A stretch of 64,000 nucleotides of DNA, taken from the NCBI RefSeq assembly GCF_001545035.1, contig NZ_FCOJ02000043.1, forward strand, positions 1 through 64,000, in the 5' to 3' direction. Position 1 is the first letter of the stretch. Each line of letters opens with the position of its first letter. This stretch comes from Caballeronia glebae (GTDB lineage Bacteria > Pseudomonadota > Gammaproteobacteria > Burkholderiales > Burkholderiaceae). Below are positions 1 to 10,100 of this stretch, piece by piece. The notes beneath the pieces were generated by a model. It saw only the letters and a list, made by a program, of their open reading frames with translations. It ran no database searches and was not told where the DNA came from. The position numbers and the translations under genes are program-made.

Positions 1-127
1 TCGTTCGATTCCTTGAATCAACGTTTGCCCCTCCTGCCCGGATGACTCGCGCAGAGGGTATTTCAACAGGCTGCTAGTCAACAACCACACGAACACGAAA
101 TCCGGCGAAAGCAAACCACGCCAACGC

Positions 128-1003
128 TCAACGCAAAACCACCGTCCGCTCTCCATTGATAAACACCCGCCGCTCGATGACCGCCTTAACGGCCCGCGCA
201 AGCGTAATACATTCGACATCGCGCCCGGTAGCCAACAACCGCTCCGGCCCATAAGAATGATCGACCCGTTCGACTTCCTGCTCGATGATCGGCCCTTCAT
301 CGAGATCGTCGGTGACGAAATGCGCCGTCGCGCCGATGAGCTTCACCCCGCGCGTATGCGCCTGATGATAAGGCTTCGCGCCCTTGAATCCCGGCAGAAA
401 CGAATGATGGATATTGATCGCGCGCCCCGCGAGCTTGCGGCTCGTCTCACCCGAAAGAATCTGCATATAACGCGCGAGCACCATCAACTCCGCGCCTGAT
501 GTCTCGAATAGATCGAGCACGCGTGCTTCCTGCTGCGGCTTGGTGTCGGCGGTGATCGGCAGATGATGAAACGGCAAGCCGTGCTGCTCGGCCAGATGCG
601 CGAGATCCGTGTGATTCGACCCGATGCCGACGATATCCATCTTCAGCTCGCCCATGCGCCAGCGGAACAGCAGATCGGCGAGACAGTGCTCCAGTTTCGA
701 CACCATGAGCAGCACCTTCGGCCGCACGGCGAGATCGTGCATTGCCCAGGACATCGAGAAGCGCGCGGCGATGGGCTCGAACTCGCGCTTGAGCATCGCG
801 AGATCGAGCGCGTCGTCGGCACGCGCGCCATGAAACACGCAGCGCACGAAAAAACGCTCCGAGAGATCGTCGTCGAAAACCGTGAGCTCGTCGATATAGC
901 CGTGATGCCGCTCCAGAAAGCCGACGATCGCGGCGACCTGCCCCGCCGCGCTCGGGCACGATACGGTAAGCACCAGTTGATCAAAGCGGGAATCGGCTGC
1001 CAT
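128..1003 (-). CDS. purU: Formyltetrahydrofolate deformylase
   Basis: Hydrolyses 10-formyl-tetrahydrofolate to formate and tetrahydrofolate in the cytoplasm. The 291-residue protein has the family's layout: an N-terminal ACT-like regulatory domain (about 8-90) and a C-terminal formyltransferase fold. The catalytic Asn-His-Asp set is visible as N197 and H199 in INIHHSFLPGF and D235 in DDLDEGPI. Length is normal. It lies upstream of a choline-sulfate/carnitine gene set. In pseudomonads purU copies accompany sarcosine/betaine oxidation genes, so a role in disposing of one-carbon units from betaine demethylation is a reasonable inference. Family call is secure; the pathway link is by context. Confidence 0.95.
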   Translation of the reverse strand: MAADSRFDQLVLTVSCPSAAGQVAAIVGFLERHHGYIDELTVFDDDLSERFFVRCVFHGARADDALDLAMLKREFEPIAARFSMSWAMHDLAVRPKVLLMVSKLEHCLADLLFRWRMGELKMDIVGIGSNHTDLAHLAEQHGLPFHHLPITADTKPQQEARVLDLFETSGAELMVLARYMQILSGETSRKLAGRAINIHHSFLPGFKGAKPYHQAHTRGVKLIGATAHFVTDDLDEGPIIEQEVERVDHSYGPERLLATGRDVECITLARAVKAVIERRVFINGERTVVLR

Positions 1004-1120
1004 GCGTGCTCCACATTCGAATGGTTGCGGCCGCGAAATGCGGCGAGCGTACGCGCTAGTAGAACAAACGCACGCGTGTCCCGGCTAGAAGCGAACCGCC
1101 GCGCCGATAGTACGAAAGCG

Positions 1121-2032
1121 TCAGCCGGCGACGTCGCATTCGTCGAGCAGCCACTCGCTGAACGCCCGCACCGCGGCGGACGGCTCGCGCGGCGTGACGA
1201 GCACGTAGCCGCGATCGGTGACGAGCGGCGCATCGCAAAGCGCGACGAGCTGGCCCGTCGCGATCAGTTCGTCGATGAGCGGCGCCCAGCCGAGCGCGAC
1301 GCCCTGGCCCATTACCGCCGCGTGCGCGACGAGCGCGTAGCTGTTGAACGTGAAGCCGCCCTGCGTCGGCGGCGCGGCGAGGCCGTGCGCCTCGAACCAC
1401 GCGCTCCATGAAAGCCAGCGTTCGGGCAGCGTGGGTTCGAGATGCAGCAGCGGTAGCCCGAGAAGATCGGCGGGCGATACAGGTTCGCTTCTGTCCGCGA
1501 TCAGCGCCGGGCTGCACACGGGCATCACGCGCTCGGCGAAGAGATTCACGGCGCTTTTTCCGCCCCATTCGCCATGCGTGTCGCCGAACACGATGTGCAC
1601 GTCGGCATGATCGCCCGATGCGCCCGGCAGGCTCTGCGACGTGATGATCTTCACGTCGACATCGGGCATGAGCGCCTTGAACTGCGGCAGGCGCGGCATG
1701 AGCCAGTATGTGGCGAAGCCGAAGTCGGTCGAGAGCGTGAGCGTGCGTTGCGCGTGACGCGAGCGAATGTCCGACGTCGCCGCGCGGATAACGTCGAGTC
1801 CCTGACGCACCGCATCGAAAAGACGCGCGCCGTCATCTGTCAGCGTGACGCCGCGATGCCCGCGCTCGAACAGCGCCGCGCCGAGCGACTCCTCCAGTTG
1901 CACGACGCGCTGACTCACGGCGGGTTGCGTCGAGCCGAGTTCGCGCGCGGCGGCCGTGAAGCTCGCGAGACGCGCGGCGGATTCGAACATCAGCAGCGCC
2001 TGCATCGGTGGCAGGCGTTCTGGCCGCAACAT
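1121..2032 (-). CDS. LysR-family regulator, probable choline-sulfate utilisation regulator
   Basis: A 303-residue LysR-type activator/repressor. The N-terminal winged helix-turn-helix (about 8-65) contains SFTAAARELGSTQPAVSQRV, followed by a GcvA-like substrate-binding domain. It is divergently transcribed from betC with 108 bases between the start codons, the usual arrangement for a LysR protein and its target. An ATAAG-N5-CTTAT inverted repeat overlaps its own start codon, suggesting autoregulation. Effector identity (choline sulfate or choline) is inferred only from the neighbour. Confidence 0.9.
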   Translation of the reverse strand: MLRPERLPPMQALLMFESAARLASFTAAARELGSTQPAVSQRVVQLEESLGAALFERGHRGVTLTDDGARLFDAVRQGLDVIRAATSDIRSRHAQRTLTLSTDFGFATYWLMPRLPQFKALMPDVDVKIITSQSLPGASGDHADVHIVFGDTHGEWGGKSAVNLFAERVMPVCSPALIADRSEPVSPADLLGLPLLHLEPTLPERWLSWSAWFEAHGLAAPPTQGGFTFNSYALVAHAAVMGQGVALGWAPLIDELIATGQLVALCDAPLVTDRGYVLVTPREPSAAVRAFSEWLLDECDVAG

Positions 2033-2045
2033 AAGTGCCCCTTAT
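2031..2045. promoter_or_regulatory. LysR-type operator candidate (ATAAG-N5-CTTAT)
   Basis: Perfect 5-bp inverted repeat with the T-N11-A core expected of LysR boxes, lying in the betC/LysR intergenic region and overlapping the LysR start codon (2030-2032). A second palindrome, TATGCGCATA, follows at 2045-2054. Together they could be the recognition and activation half-sites. The assignment rests on symmetry and position only. Confidence 0.45.
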
Positions 2046-2140
2046 ATGCGCATAACGAAATGCCGTCTTCACAGCCGCGATTTGAACGGCAATAGTGACG
2101 TCGAACGATCAGTCAACGATTCTATTCGAGGCACGCAGTC

Positions 2141-3676
2141 ATGCTTGAGACAAAACAAAATATCCTTGTGCTGATGGCCGATCAACTCACGCCTTTCGCA
2201 CTCGCCGCATACGGCAATCGCGTAACGAAGACGCCGCGCATCGATGCGCTCGCGCGCGAAGGCGTCGTGTTCGAATCCGCGTATTGTGCAAGCCCGCTGT
2301 GCGCGCCGTCGCGCTTCTCGCTTCTCGCGGGCAAGCTGCCTTCGAACATCGGCGCATACGACAACGCCGCCGAATTTCCGTCCGAAACGCTAACCTTCGC
2401 GCATTATCTGCGCGCCGAAGGCTATCGCACGATTCTCTCCGGCAAGATGCATTTTTGCGGCGCGGATCAGTTGCACGGCTTCGAGGAACGTCTCACGACC
2501 GATATCTATCCCGCCGATTTCGGCTGGACGCCCGACTGGCAGAACTTCGATGCGCGCCCGAGTTGGTATCACAACATGAGTTCCGTGATCGACGCGGGCC
2601 CGTGCGTGCGCACGAATCAACTCGACTTCGACGACGAAGTGACCTTCACGGCGCGTCAAAAGCTATTCGACATCGCGCGCGAGCGCAGCGCGGGCAAGGA
2701 CGCGCGTCCTTTCATGATGGTCGCGTCGCTCACGCATCCGCACGATCCGTACGCGATTCCGCGCAAATACTGGGACCTGTATCGCGATGAAGACATAGAC
2801 ATGCCTTCGTATCGCGATTCGCTCGATGCCTGCGATCCGCATTCGAAGCGCCTGCGTCATGTGTACGAAGCGGACCGCACGCCGCCGACGGAGCGGCAGA
2901 TTCGCAACGCGCGCCGCGCCTATTACGGCGCGGTGTCCTATGTCGATGACCAGTTCGCGTCGATCCTCGAAGCGCTCGAACAAACCGGACTCGCGGACGA
3001 TACGATCATCGTCGTCACGTCGGATCATGGCGAGATGCTCGGCGAGCGCGGCCTCTGGTACAAGATGACGTTCTTCGAAGGCGGCTGCCGCGTGCCGCTC
3101 ATCGTGCATGCGCCGAAGCAGTTTCGCGCGCATCGCGTGAAGGATTCGGTTTCGCATCTGGACGTGCTGCCGACGCTCGTCGAACTCGCGCGCGGGCAAG
3201 CGCCGCAGTCGTGGCCCGATAGCGTGGACGGTCACAGTCTCGTGCCGCATTTGCGCGAGACCGGCGGACATGACGAAGCCATCGGCGAGTATCTGGCGGA
3301 AGGCGCGATCGCGCCCATCGTGATGATCCGGCGCGGCCGTTTCAAGTTCATTCACACGAGCGTCGATCCCGATCAGCTTTACGACGTACACGCTGATCCG
3401 TTCGAGCGCGAGAATCTCGCAAGCGATGAAGCTCACGCCGCGCGCGTGGCCGAATTCCGCGCGGAGATCGCGCGCCGCTGGAATCTCGACGCGTTGCATC
3501 GCGACGTGCTGAAGAGCCAGCAACGCCGCCATTTTCATTTCGACGCGACGACCCGAGGCACGATCCAGTCATGGGACTGGCAACCGCACGTCGATGCGAG
3601 CCAGCGCTACATGCGCAATCACATCGATCTGGACGACCTCGAAGCGATGGCGCGCTTTCCCGCCGTCGAGCACTGA
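2141..3676 (+). CDS. betC: Choline-sulfatase
   Basis: Cleaves choline-O-sulfate to choline and sulfate. The 511-residue protein has the type I sulfatase signature CAPSR at 54-58, with C54 the residue converted to formylglycine. An early Asp in the LMADQ segment (D14) is a Ca2+ ligand, and the VTSDHGEMLGERG segment is the family's second metal/active-site motif. The C-terminal extension after the sulfatase fold (last ~90 residues) is characteristic of BetC. It is followed 41 bases later by a choline-type binding protein gene, so the two are probably cotranscribed. Confidence 0.95.
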   Translation: MLETKQNILVLMADQLTPFALAAYGNRVTKTPRIDALAREGVVFESAYCASPLCAPSRFSLLAGKLPSNIGAYDNAAEFPSETLTFAHYLRAEGYRTILSGKMHFCGADQLHGFEERLTTDIYPADFGWTPDWQNFDARPSWYHNMSSVIDAGPCVRTNQLDFDDEVTFTARQKLFDIARERSAGKDARPFMMVASLTHPHDPYAIPRKYWDLYRDEDIDMPSYRDSLDACDPHSKRLRHVYEADRTPPTERQIRNARRAYYGAVSYVDDQFASILEALEQTGLADDTIIVVTSDHGEMLGERGLWYKMTFFEGGCRVPLIVHAPKQFRAHRVKDSVSHLDVLPTLVELARGQAPQSWPDSVDGHSLVPHLRETGGHDEAIGEYLAEGAIAPIVMIRRGRFKFIHTSVDPDQLYDVHADPFERENLASDEAHAARVAEFRAEIARRWNLDALHRDVLKSQQRRHFHFDATTRGTIQSWDWQPHVDASQRYMRNHIDLDDLEAMARFPAVEH

Positions 3677-3717
3677 CACATCGACAGCATTCCCCACACA
3701 CACGACAGGAACGCACC

Positions 3718-4665
3718 ATGAAAAAGGGCTTCATTCACGCGCTCTTCGCCGCCGCGCTGGCTTGCGTGGCTTCTCATGCGTTGGCCGCCGAGCCGCAGTC
3801 CTGCACGCAGGTGCGCATGGCGGGGCCGGGCTGGACCGACATCGACGCGACCAATGCGATGAGCGGCATCGTGCTCAAGGCGCTCGGCTATCGGCAGAAC
3901 ATCGCGAACCTGTCGGTGCCGATCACGTATCAGGGCATGAAGAAAGGCCAGATCGACGTGTTCCTCGGCAACTGGATGCCCGCGCAGGCGCCGCTCGTGA
4001 AGCCGTTCTTCGAAGAGAAATCGATCGACGTGGTGCGCCCGAATCTCTCCAACGCGAAGTTCACGCTCGCCGTGCCCGACTACGTGGCGGCCGCGGGCGT
4101 GCATTCGTTCGCGGACCTCGCGAAGAACGCCGACAAGTTCGATAACCGCATCTACGGCATCGAGCCGGGCGCGCCGGCGAATCAGAACATCAAGCGCATG
4201 GTCGACGAAAAGGCGTTCGGCCTCGGCGACTGGAAGCTGGTCGAGTCGAGCGAGACCGCGATGCTCACGCAAGTGGAGCGCGCGGTGCGCGACAAGAAGT
4301 GGATCGTGTTTCTCGCGTGGGAGCCGCATCTGATGAACACGAAGTTCAAGCTCGCCTATCTCGATGGCGGCGACAAGTACTTCGGCCCGAACTACGGCGG
4401 CGCGACGGTGAACACGGTGGCGCGCAGCGGCTACGAGCAGCAATGCCCCAACGTGAGCCGGCTCTTCAGGCAGATGGCGTTCAACGTCGATCTGGAAAAC
4501 GGCGTGATCACCGAGGTGCTGGAGAAGAAAACCAACGTCGATGCGGCCGCCACGGATGCGCTGAAGCGTCATCCGGAACTGCTGAAGTCGTGGCTCGACG
4601 GCGTGAGCACGGCGAGCGGCGGCAACGGGCTTGCGGCCGTTCAGACCGCGCTCGGCGTGAAGTGA
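3718..4665 (+). CDS. choX: Choline ABC transporter substrate-binding protein
   Basis: Periplasmic binding protein of the OpuAC/ProX-type fold (315 residues) for choline or a related quaternary amine. It begins with a signal peptide (MKKGFIHALFAAALACVASHALA, cleaved before AEP). Start chosen at 3718 because the ribosome-site-like AGGAACG lies just upstream and the signal peptide begins there; the frame stays open upstream inside betC. Aromatic cage segments GPGWTD, LGNWMP and AWEPHLMN match those expected to bind trimethylammonium. No permease or ATPase gene is adjacent, so partners must be elsewhere. It is a paralogue of the protein at 10780-11721. Confidence 0.88.
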   Translation: MKKGFIHALFAAALACVASHALAAEPQSCTQVRMAGPGWTDIDATNAMSGIVLKALGYRQNIANLSVPITYQGMKKGQIDVFLGNWMPAQAPLVKPFFEEKSIDVVRPNLSNAKFTLAVPDYVAAAGVHSFADLAKNADKFDNRIYGIEPGAPANQNIKRMVDEKAFGLGDWKLVESSETAMLTQVERAVRDKKWIVFLAWEPHLMNTKFKLAYLDGGDKYFGPNYGGATVNTVARSGYEQQCPNVSRLFRQMAFNVDLENGVITEVLEKKTNVDAAATDALKRHPELLKSWLDGVSTASGGNGLAAVQTALGVK

Positions 4666-4928
4666 GAAGCGTCGGCGTCCCGCCGTCGATGCGAAGCCTT
4701 ATGCCGTGGTAGTCGCAACTGGGCAGATTTGCGTCGCACCGGGTCGAGCCGCGACATATATGGAACCTTATTTTTACAACGTCGACGCGACGCTTCTTCG
4801 CATCCGATAGCAGATCGAACGCGGTCTTCGGCAATCTCAGCTTGCGATATGTCTTCACGCCGCGCGCGCGAGGCGGGGCACCGCTTACTCCAACGCAATA
4901 CACATCAAGACGAGCAAAGGACCAGCAC

Positions 4929-6077
4929 ATGAGAAAAGGACATGCCGCAAAGATCGCAGGCCTCGCGTTGGCAACGGGCGCGGCGAGCGTGCCGATGGCG
5001 GCGCATGCGCAAAGCAGCGTGACGCTCTACGGCATTCTCGATGCGGGCGTCACGTGGGTGAGCAACACGGGCGGCTCGCACGTGGTGAAGTTCGACGACG
5101 GCATCTCCTACGGCAACCGCATCGGCTTTCGTGGCGTCGAAGATCTGGGCGGCGGACTGCAGGCCGTCTTCGTGCTCGAATCGGGCTTCCATCTCGGCAA
5201 CGGCCAGTACGCGTTCGGCGGCGCGGAGTTCGGGCGTCAGGCGTATGTCGGCCTGAAGAACCAGTGGGGCACGGTCTCGCTCGGCAATCAGCTCGACATG
5301 ACCGAGGAGTTCGTCTATCTCTACAACATCTCGGCGTGGGCGAGCGGCTACGCGATTCACCAGGGCGACTTCGACCGCATGAACGGCGACCGCCTGCCGA
5401 ACTCGATCAAGTTCCTGTCGAACAACTTCGGCGGCTTCACGTTCGGCGGCATGTATTCGTTCGGCAATCAGGCGGGTGACTTCCATCGCAACAGCGCGTG
5501 GAGCGTGGGCGCGCACTATGCGGCGAACACCTTCAATGTCGGCGCGGCGTATACGCAACTGAACAACCCGAACGGCATCTACGCGTTCGATCCCTACGCG
5601 ATGATCGGCGCGCGCACGTTCCTCGGGCAACCAACCGTATCCGTCAATCCGACGACCGGCGCCGTCACCGATCTCTATAGCTCGAACGCGTTTCCCGTCG
5701 ACAAGCAAGGCGCGTTCGCGGTGGGCGCGGCGTGGACCATCGGCAACCTGATGCTGTCGGGCAACTTCACGTACACGACCATCAAGGGACTCGGCCAGAC
5801 TTCGCACATGCAGGTGTATGAAGGCGGCGCGTCATACAGCTTCATGCCCGACCTGAGTCTCTACGGCGGCTATCAGCACACGCGCTTCGAAGGCAATCAC
5901 TGGAATCAGGGCTCGCTCGGGCTGCACTATCTGCTCTCGAAACGCACGGACGTGTACGTCTCCGGCGACTATCTGCGCGCGTCCGGTCCCATCGATGCGG
6001 TGATCGGCTATAGCTTCACGCCGTCGTCGTCGAATACGCAGTCCGACGTGCGCGTCGGCATGCGGCATTCGTTCTAA
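4929..6077 (+). CDS. Gram-negative porin (trimeric, OmpC-like)
   Basis: Outer-membrane general diffusion porin of the Burkholderia type, 382 residues. A signal peptide ends at AHAQ, followed by the standard mature start SSVTLYGILDAGV. The chain ends in a terminal phenylalanine (VGMRHSF), the beta-barrel assembly signal. Start set at 4929, preceded by an AAAGGA Shine-Dalgarno; the longer open frame has no signal peptide at its N-terminus. Its position between choline uptake and the AraC/GlxA-type gene suggests a pore for quaternary amines, which is inference. Its stop codon overlaps that of the convergent regulator (CTAA at 6074-6077). Confidence 0.93.
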   Translation: MRKGHAAKIAGLALATGAASVPMAAHAQSSVTLYGILDAGVTWVSNTGGSHVVKFDDGISYGNRIGFRGVEDLGGGLQAVFVLESGFHLGNGQYAFGGAEFGRQAYVGLKNQWGTVSLGNQLDMTEEFVYLYNISAWASGYAIHQGDFDRMNGDRLPNSIKFLSNNFGGFTFGGMYSFGNQAGDFHRNSAWSVGAHYAANTFNVGAAYTQLNNPNGIYAFDPYAMIGARTFLGQPTVSVNPTTGAVTDLYSSNAFPVDKQGAFAVGAAWTIGNLMLSGNFTYTTIKGLGQTSHMQVYEGGASYSFMPDLSLYGGYQHTRFEGNHWNQGSLGLHYLLSKRTDVYVSGDYLRASGPIDAVIGYSFTPSSSNTQSDVRVGMRHSF

Positions 6078-7063
6078 GCGGCGGCGAGCCGCGCGGACGG
6101 GACGGCGCGCAATGCGCTGCGGTCCTGCCGCGGGCTCGTGTTAAAGCGCGCGCGATACGTGCGCGAGAAATGCGACGGCGATTCGAAGCCGCACGCGACA
6201 CATACGGCAAGAATGGACATGTCGGTCTGCTGAAGCAGTTCGCGTGCGCGTACGAGGCGCAGGCCGAGATAGAAATGCGTCGGCGTGTCTTTCAGCGATG
6301 CGCAAAAGAGCCGCTCCAACTGACGCCGCGTCACGCCGATGAACTCCGCGAGCGCATCCGGCGGCAGCGGTTCCTCCATGTGCTGCTCCATCAATTCGAT
6401 TACCTGGATCAGCTTGCGATTGTGGATGCCGTAGCGCGCGGCGATCTGCATGCGCTGGTGATCCGAGCGCTGCCTGATGCGCCCCAGCACGAACTGCTCC
6501 GACACCTGTGCCGCGAGCGCCGCGCCGTGCTCGCGCGCGATCACGTCGAGCATCAGATCGATCGATGCCGTGCCGCCCGCGCACGTGATGCGGCGCGTGT
6601 CGATCTCGAAGAGTTCCTGACTCGTCGCGATGCCCGGATAACGCTCGGCGAACGCCGCGGCCGCTTCCCAGTGCAGCGTCGCGCGCTTGCCCGCGAGGAG
6701 CCCGGCTTCCGCGAGGATGAAGCTGCCGGTGTCGATGCCGCCGAGCGTCACGCCCGCGCGATCGAGCCGCTTCAGCCAGTCGCCGATCGCGCGCGTGTAG
6801 CGCGAGAGCGGCTCGAAGCCGGACACGACGAACACGGTGCGCGCGTCGCTCACCTGATCGAACGCGCTCTCGGCATTAAGCGTGATGCCGTTACTCGCGG
6901 CGACCGGGCCGCCGTCGATGCTGAGAATGTGCCAGCGATACAACTCGCCCGCCAGATCGCCCGCAAAGCGATTGGCGACTCTCAATGGCTCGATCGCGGA
7001 CATGAATCCGATCGACGAGAATTCGGGCAGCAACAGGAAATGGAAATCGTGGGGAGCGGACAT
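6074..7063 (-). CDS. GlxA/AraC-family regulator, GbdR- or CdhR-like
   Basis: A 329-residue transcription factor: DJ-1/PfpI (class I glutamine amidotransferase-like) sensor domain (about 1-190) plus a C-terminal AraC double helix-turn-helix (about 215-320, containing VCVACGFESPSHFSRTYRAR). The nucleophile-elbow Cys of enzymatic relatives is Asp here (GIDTGS), so it is a sensor, not an enzyme. Start chosen at MSAPHDF (7063); the 36-codon upstream extension lacks family similarity. In Pseudomonas, GbdR and CdhR of this type control betaine and carnitine genes, and CdhR sits beside caiX. The sequence alone does not decide which it is. Confidence 0.88.
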   Translation of the reverse strand: MSAPHDFHFLLLPEFSSIGFMSAIEPLRVANRFAGDLAGELYRWHILSIDGGPVAASNGITLNAESAFDQVSDARTVFVVSGFEPLSRYTRAIGDWLKRLDRAGVTLGGIDTGSFILAEAGLLAGKRATLHWEAAAAFAERYPGIATSQELFEIDTRRITCAGGTASIDLMLDVIAREHGAALAAQVSEQFVLGRIRQRSDHQRMQIAARYGIHNRKLIQVIELMEQHMEEPLPPDALAEFIGVTRRQLERLFCASLKDTPTHFYLGLRLVRARELLQQTDMSILAVCVACGFESPSHFSRTYRARFNTSPRQDRSALRAVPSARLAAA

Positions 7064-7117
7064 CGGAAACGATCGATAACGCCGGGTCGATAGCAAGCCG
7101 TCCACGGTAACAAGCGC

Positions 7118-7164
7118 AAAAAACGCGCGCAATCCGGCGCGCCCCGTAGGGCGGCCGGATTGCG
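7118..7164 (-). terminator. Rho-independent terminator of the A-T-TE gene
   Basis: On the minus strand a long hairpin (11-bp outer stem CGCAATCCGGC/GCCGGATTGCG, with an inner CGCCC/GGGCG stem) is followed by six Ts (seen as AAAAAA at 7118-7123 on the plus strand). It lies about 20 bases after the stop codon at 7183. It separates the synthetase gene from the regulator downstream. Confidence 0.85.
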
Positions 7165-7182
7165 GCGTCAAGACGATGCGGT

Positions 7183-10100
7183 CTAGGCGCTCGCGAGCGC
7201 GTTCGTGAGCGTCGCGGCGACGGCGACGAGATGCGGCTCGACCACGAGATCGGTGTGTCTGCCGAGAACCGGCATCACGCGCACGCCGTGCTTCGCGACG
7301 CGCTGCCAGACCGGCAGCGGATCGCTGCGCGATTCGTCGAGCAGGGTCGCGCGCACGTAGACGATCGGGCCGCCTTCATAACGGCGCGGCCTGTAGGTCG
7401 CCATCGCGACGCTCATCGAATCGCGCACGCGCTGGAGCACGGGCGGCAGGTCGGCCACGTCGTCGGCGGGCCGCTGCGTTTGGCGGCCCATGCGCACGCG
7501 CACGCGGTCGGTGATCGCCGCCGCCTTGCCGCGCACATAGCCGATGCGCTCGCCGGCTTCGAGCGAACGCAATTCACGCAGACGATCGACGACCACGCCC
7601 GCCTGATAGCGCGTCCACAACGTAAAGGGCAGGCAGTGCGTGTGGATGTAGGTATCGAGCAGGCAGAGCATCTCGATCTTCTCGCCCGCCGCGACGAGTT
7701 GCTGCGCGATCTCGAACGCGATCAGACCGCCGAACGAATAGCCGACGAGCGCATACGGACCGCTCGGTTGCACTTCGCGCATGCGCAGCACGTAACCTCG
7801 CGCCATTTCTTCGACGCTCTGTTGCGGCGCTTCATCGCCGTCGAGACCGAGCGCCTGCAGGCCGTAGACGGGCCGCTCGTTTTGCACCATGCCCGCGAGC
7901 GTCAGGCACTCCATCACCGAACCGGTGATGCTGTGCACCATGAAGATCGGACGGCCGATGCCCGCGCGCATCTGCACGAGCGTGGAGTCGGCGGCGCGCG
8001 TGTCCGGATCGGCGGCGAGCACGGCGGCGAGGCGTCCGATGGTCGGCGCGACGATCATCGTCGAGAGCGGCAGTGCGCGGCCGCTCGCGCGCTGCACGTC
8101 GGCGAGCATGCGAGCGGCGAGCAGCGAATGGCCGCCGAGTTCGAAGAAGTTGTCGTCGCGGCCGATCGGCGAGAAGCTGAAATGCTGCTCCCAGAGCGCG
8201 CACAAATACGCTTCGATCTCGCCGATCGATTCGCCGGGCGCGGGCAGTTCGCGCTTCACGCGCGTGAGCGAAGGATGCTCGCGAATCTGATCGAGACAAT
8301 CCGGATTGGCGAGGGACGACACGTTGCGCGCGGGCAGGCCATTGACGGCATCGCGCGCGGCCGCTTCCGAGGGCTTGTTGTTGTGCGTGACGGGCAGGCC
8401 GTCGACCCGCACGATCACATCGGGCACGAGCGCGGCGGAGCCCTGGCGCGTGAGGTCGCGGCGCACGCGCGCGGCGAGCGCCGCGTTCAGTTGCGCGCCG
8501 GGCCGCAGCACGAGCAGGAGCACGATGCGTTGACCCGCGTCGCCAGCGTTGGCGCCGGTCTGGGCGACGACCATCGCGTTCCGGATCTCGTGGATCTCGC
8601 TCAGGATGCGGTAGATTTCGCCCGGACTCACGTTGATGCCGCGCACGTTGAGCACGCCGTCGCTGCGCCCGTGCAGGCGCGCGGAGCCTTGCGGCGAGAA
8701 CTCGATCACGTCGCCGTGCGTCCACACGCCTTCGTTGGCCGCGAAATACGCCTTGTGAAAGCGCGAGCCGTCGTCGTCGCCGAAGAAACCGAGCGGCCGC
8801 GACGGAAACGGATTCGTGCAGACAAGCTCGCCCGGCATGATCGTGCTCGCGCCCTGATCGAACGCCTGCACGTCGAGACCGAGGCTCCTGCATTGCGCTT
8901 CGCCCGCATAGACGGGCAGATTCGGGTTGCCCAGCACGAAGCAGCCGATGATGTCCGTGCCGCCTGAAATCGATTGCAACTGCAACGGCTTCACGTGCTT
9001 GTAGACCCACTCGAACTGCGAGTCGTAGAGCACGGCGCCGGTGGACATCATCGCTCGCAGCGCGGAGAGATCGAACTGTTCGCCCGGCTCGATGCCCGCG
9101 TCCTCGCTCATCTTCAGATAGGCGGGACTCGTGCCGAAGACGGTCGCGCGCTCGTTGGCGATGAGACGCCAGAGCGTATCGACGGCGGCGACGGGGCCGT
9201 CGTAGGTAATGATCTCGACGCCCGACGCGAGCACCGACATCTGCCAGTTCCACATCATCCACGAACAGCTCGTGTGGAAGAAAAGCTTGTCGCCGGGACC
9301 GAAGTCGCTATGCAGGCGATGCTCCTTCACGTGTTCGAGCAGCGTGCCGCCCGCGCCGTGCACGATGCATTTCGGCTTGCCGGTCGTGCCCGACGAAAAC
9401 ATGATGAAGAGCGGATGGTTGAACGGGAAACGCTTCCATGCGAAACGCATCGCGTCGCCGTGCGCGACCAGCGCGCGCAGTTCGTGCTGGCGCTGCGTCA
9501 CCGTGCTCGGCAGTTCGGTATCGTCGAGGCAGACGATGTCGGTGAGCGAGGGCAGTTGCGCGGCTACCGCGGCGACGTGCCCGGAGAGCGAGCCGCCCGT
9601 GTCGAACGGACGCTGCATCGTGTGCGCGAACATGAACTTCGGATCGAGCGGGGCGAAGCGATCGAGAATCGCCTGCACGCCGTTCTCAGGCGCGGCCGTC
9701 GAGAGCGTCGCGCCGAGCGCGGTCACGGCGAGCGCGGCGGTGATGGCGTCGCAGTCGTTGCGCATGATCGCGACCACGCGATCGCCTTCCCCGAGGCCGA
9801 GTTCGGCGAGCGCCTGCGCGAGACGCACGACGCGCTCGCGCAATTCGCCGCGCGTATAGCTCAGGCGGCGACCATCGGCGAAACACGAGGTGATCGCGGG
9901 CGCGTCGTCGGGCGCGATGCGTTTGCCGAGCAGATTTTCGGCGTAATTCAATTCGACGTTGGGGAAAAACCGCGCCGTTTCGCACTCGTTGCCAATGCAG
10001 ACCGGTTCATCGGAGCCGGACCATTCGAGTCCGTGCGCCGATTCGAGAAAGCATTTCCAGAATTGGCGATATTCGCGGACCGAATAAGCGTGCAATTCCG

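Noticed and set aside
1..127. Left-edge stretch before purU
   Set aside because: No reading frame, repeat or hairpin with a T-run could be supported here.
4666..4928. Possible small gene or riboswitch upstream of the porin
   Set aside because: Frames lack codon bias and no conserved RNA fold was apparent; treated as an ordinary leader/promoter region.
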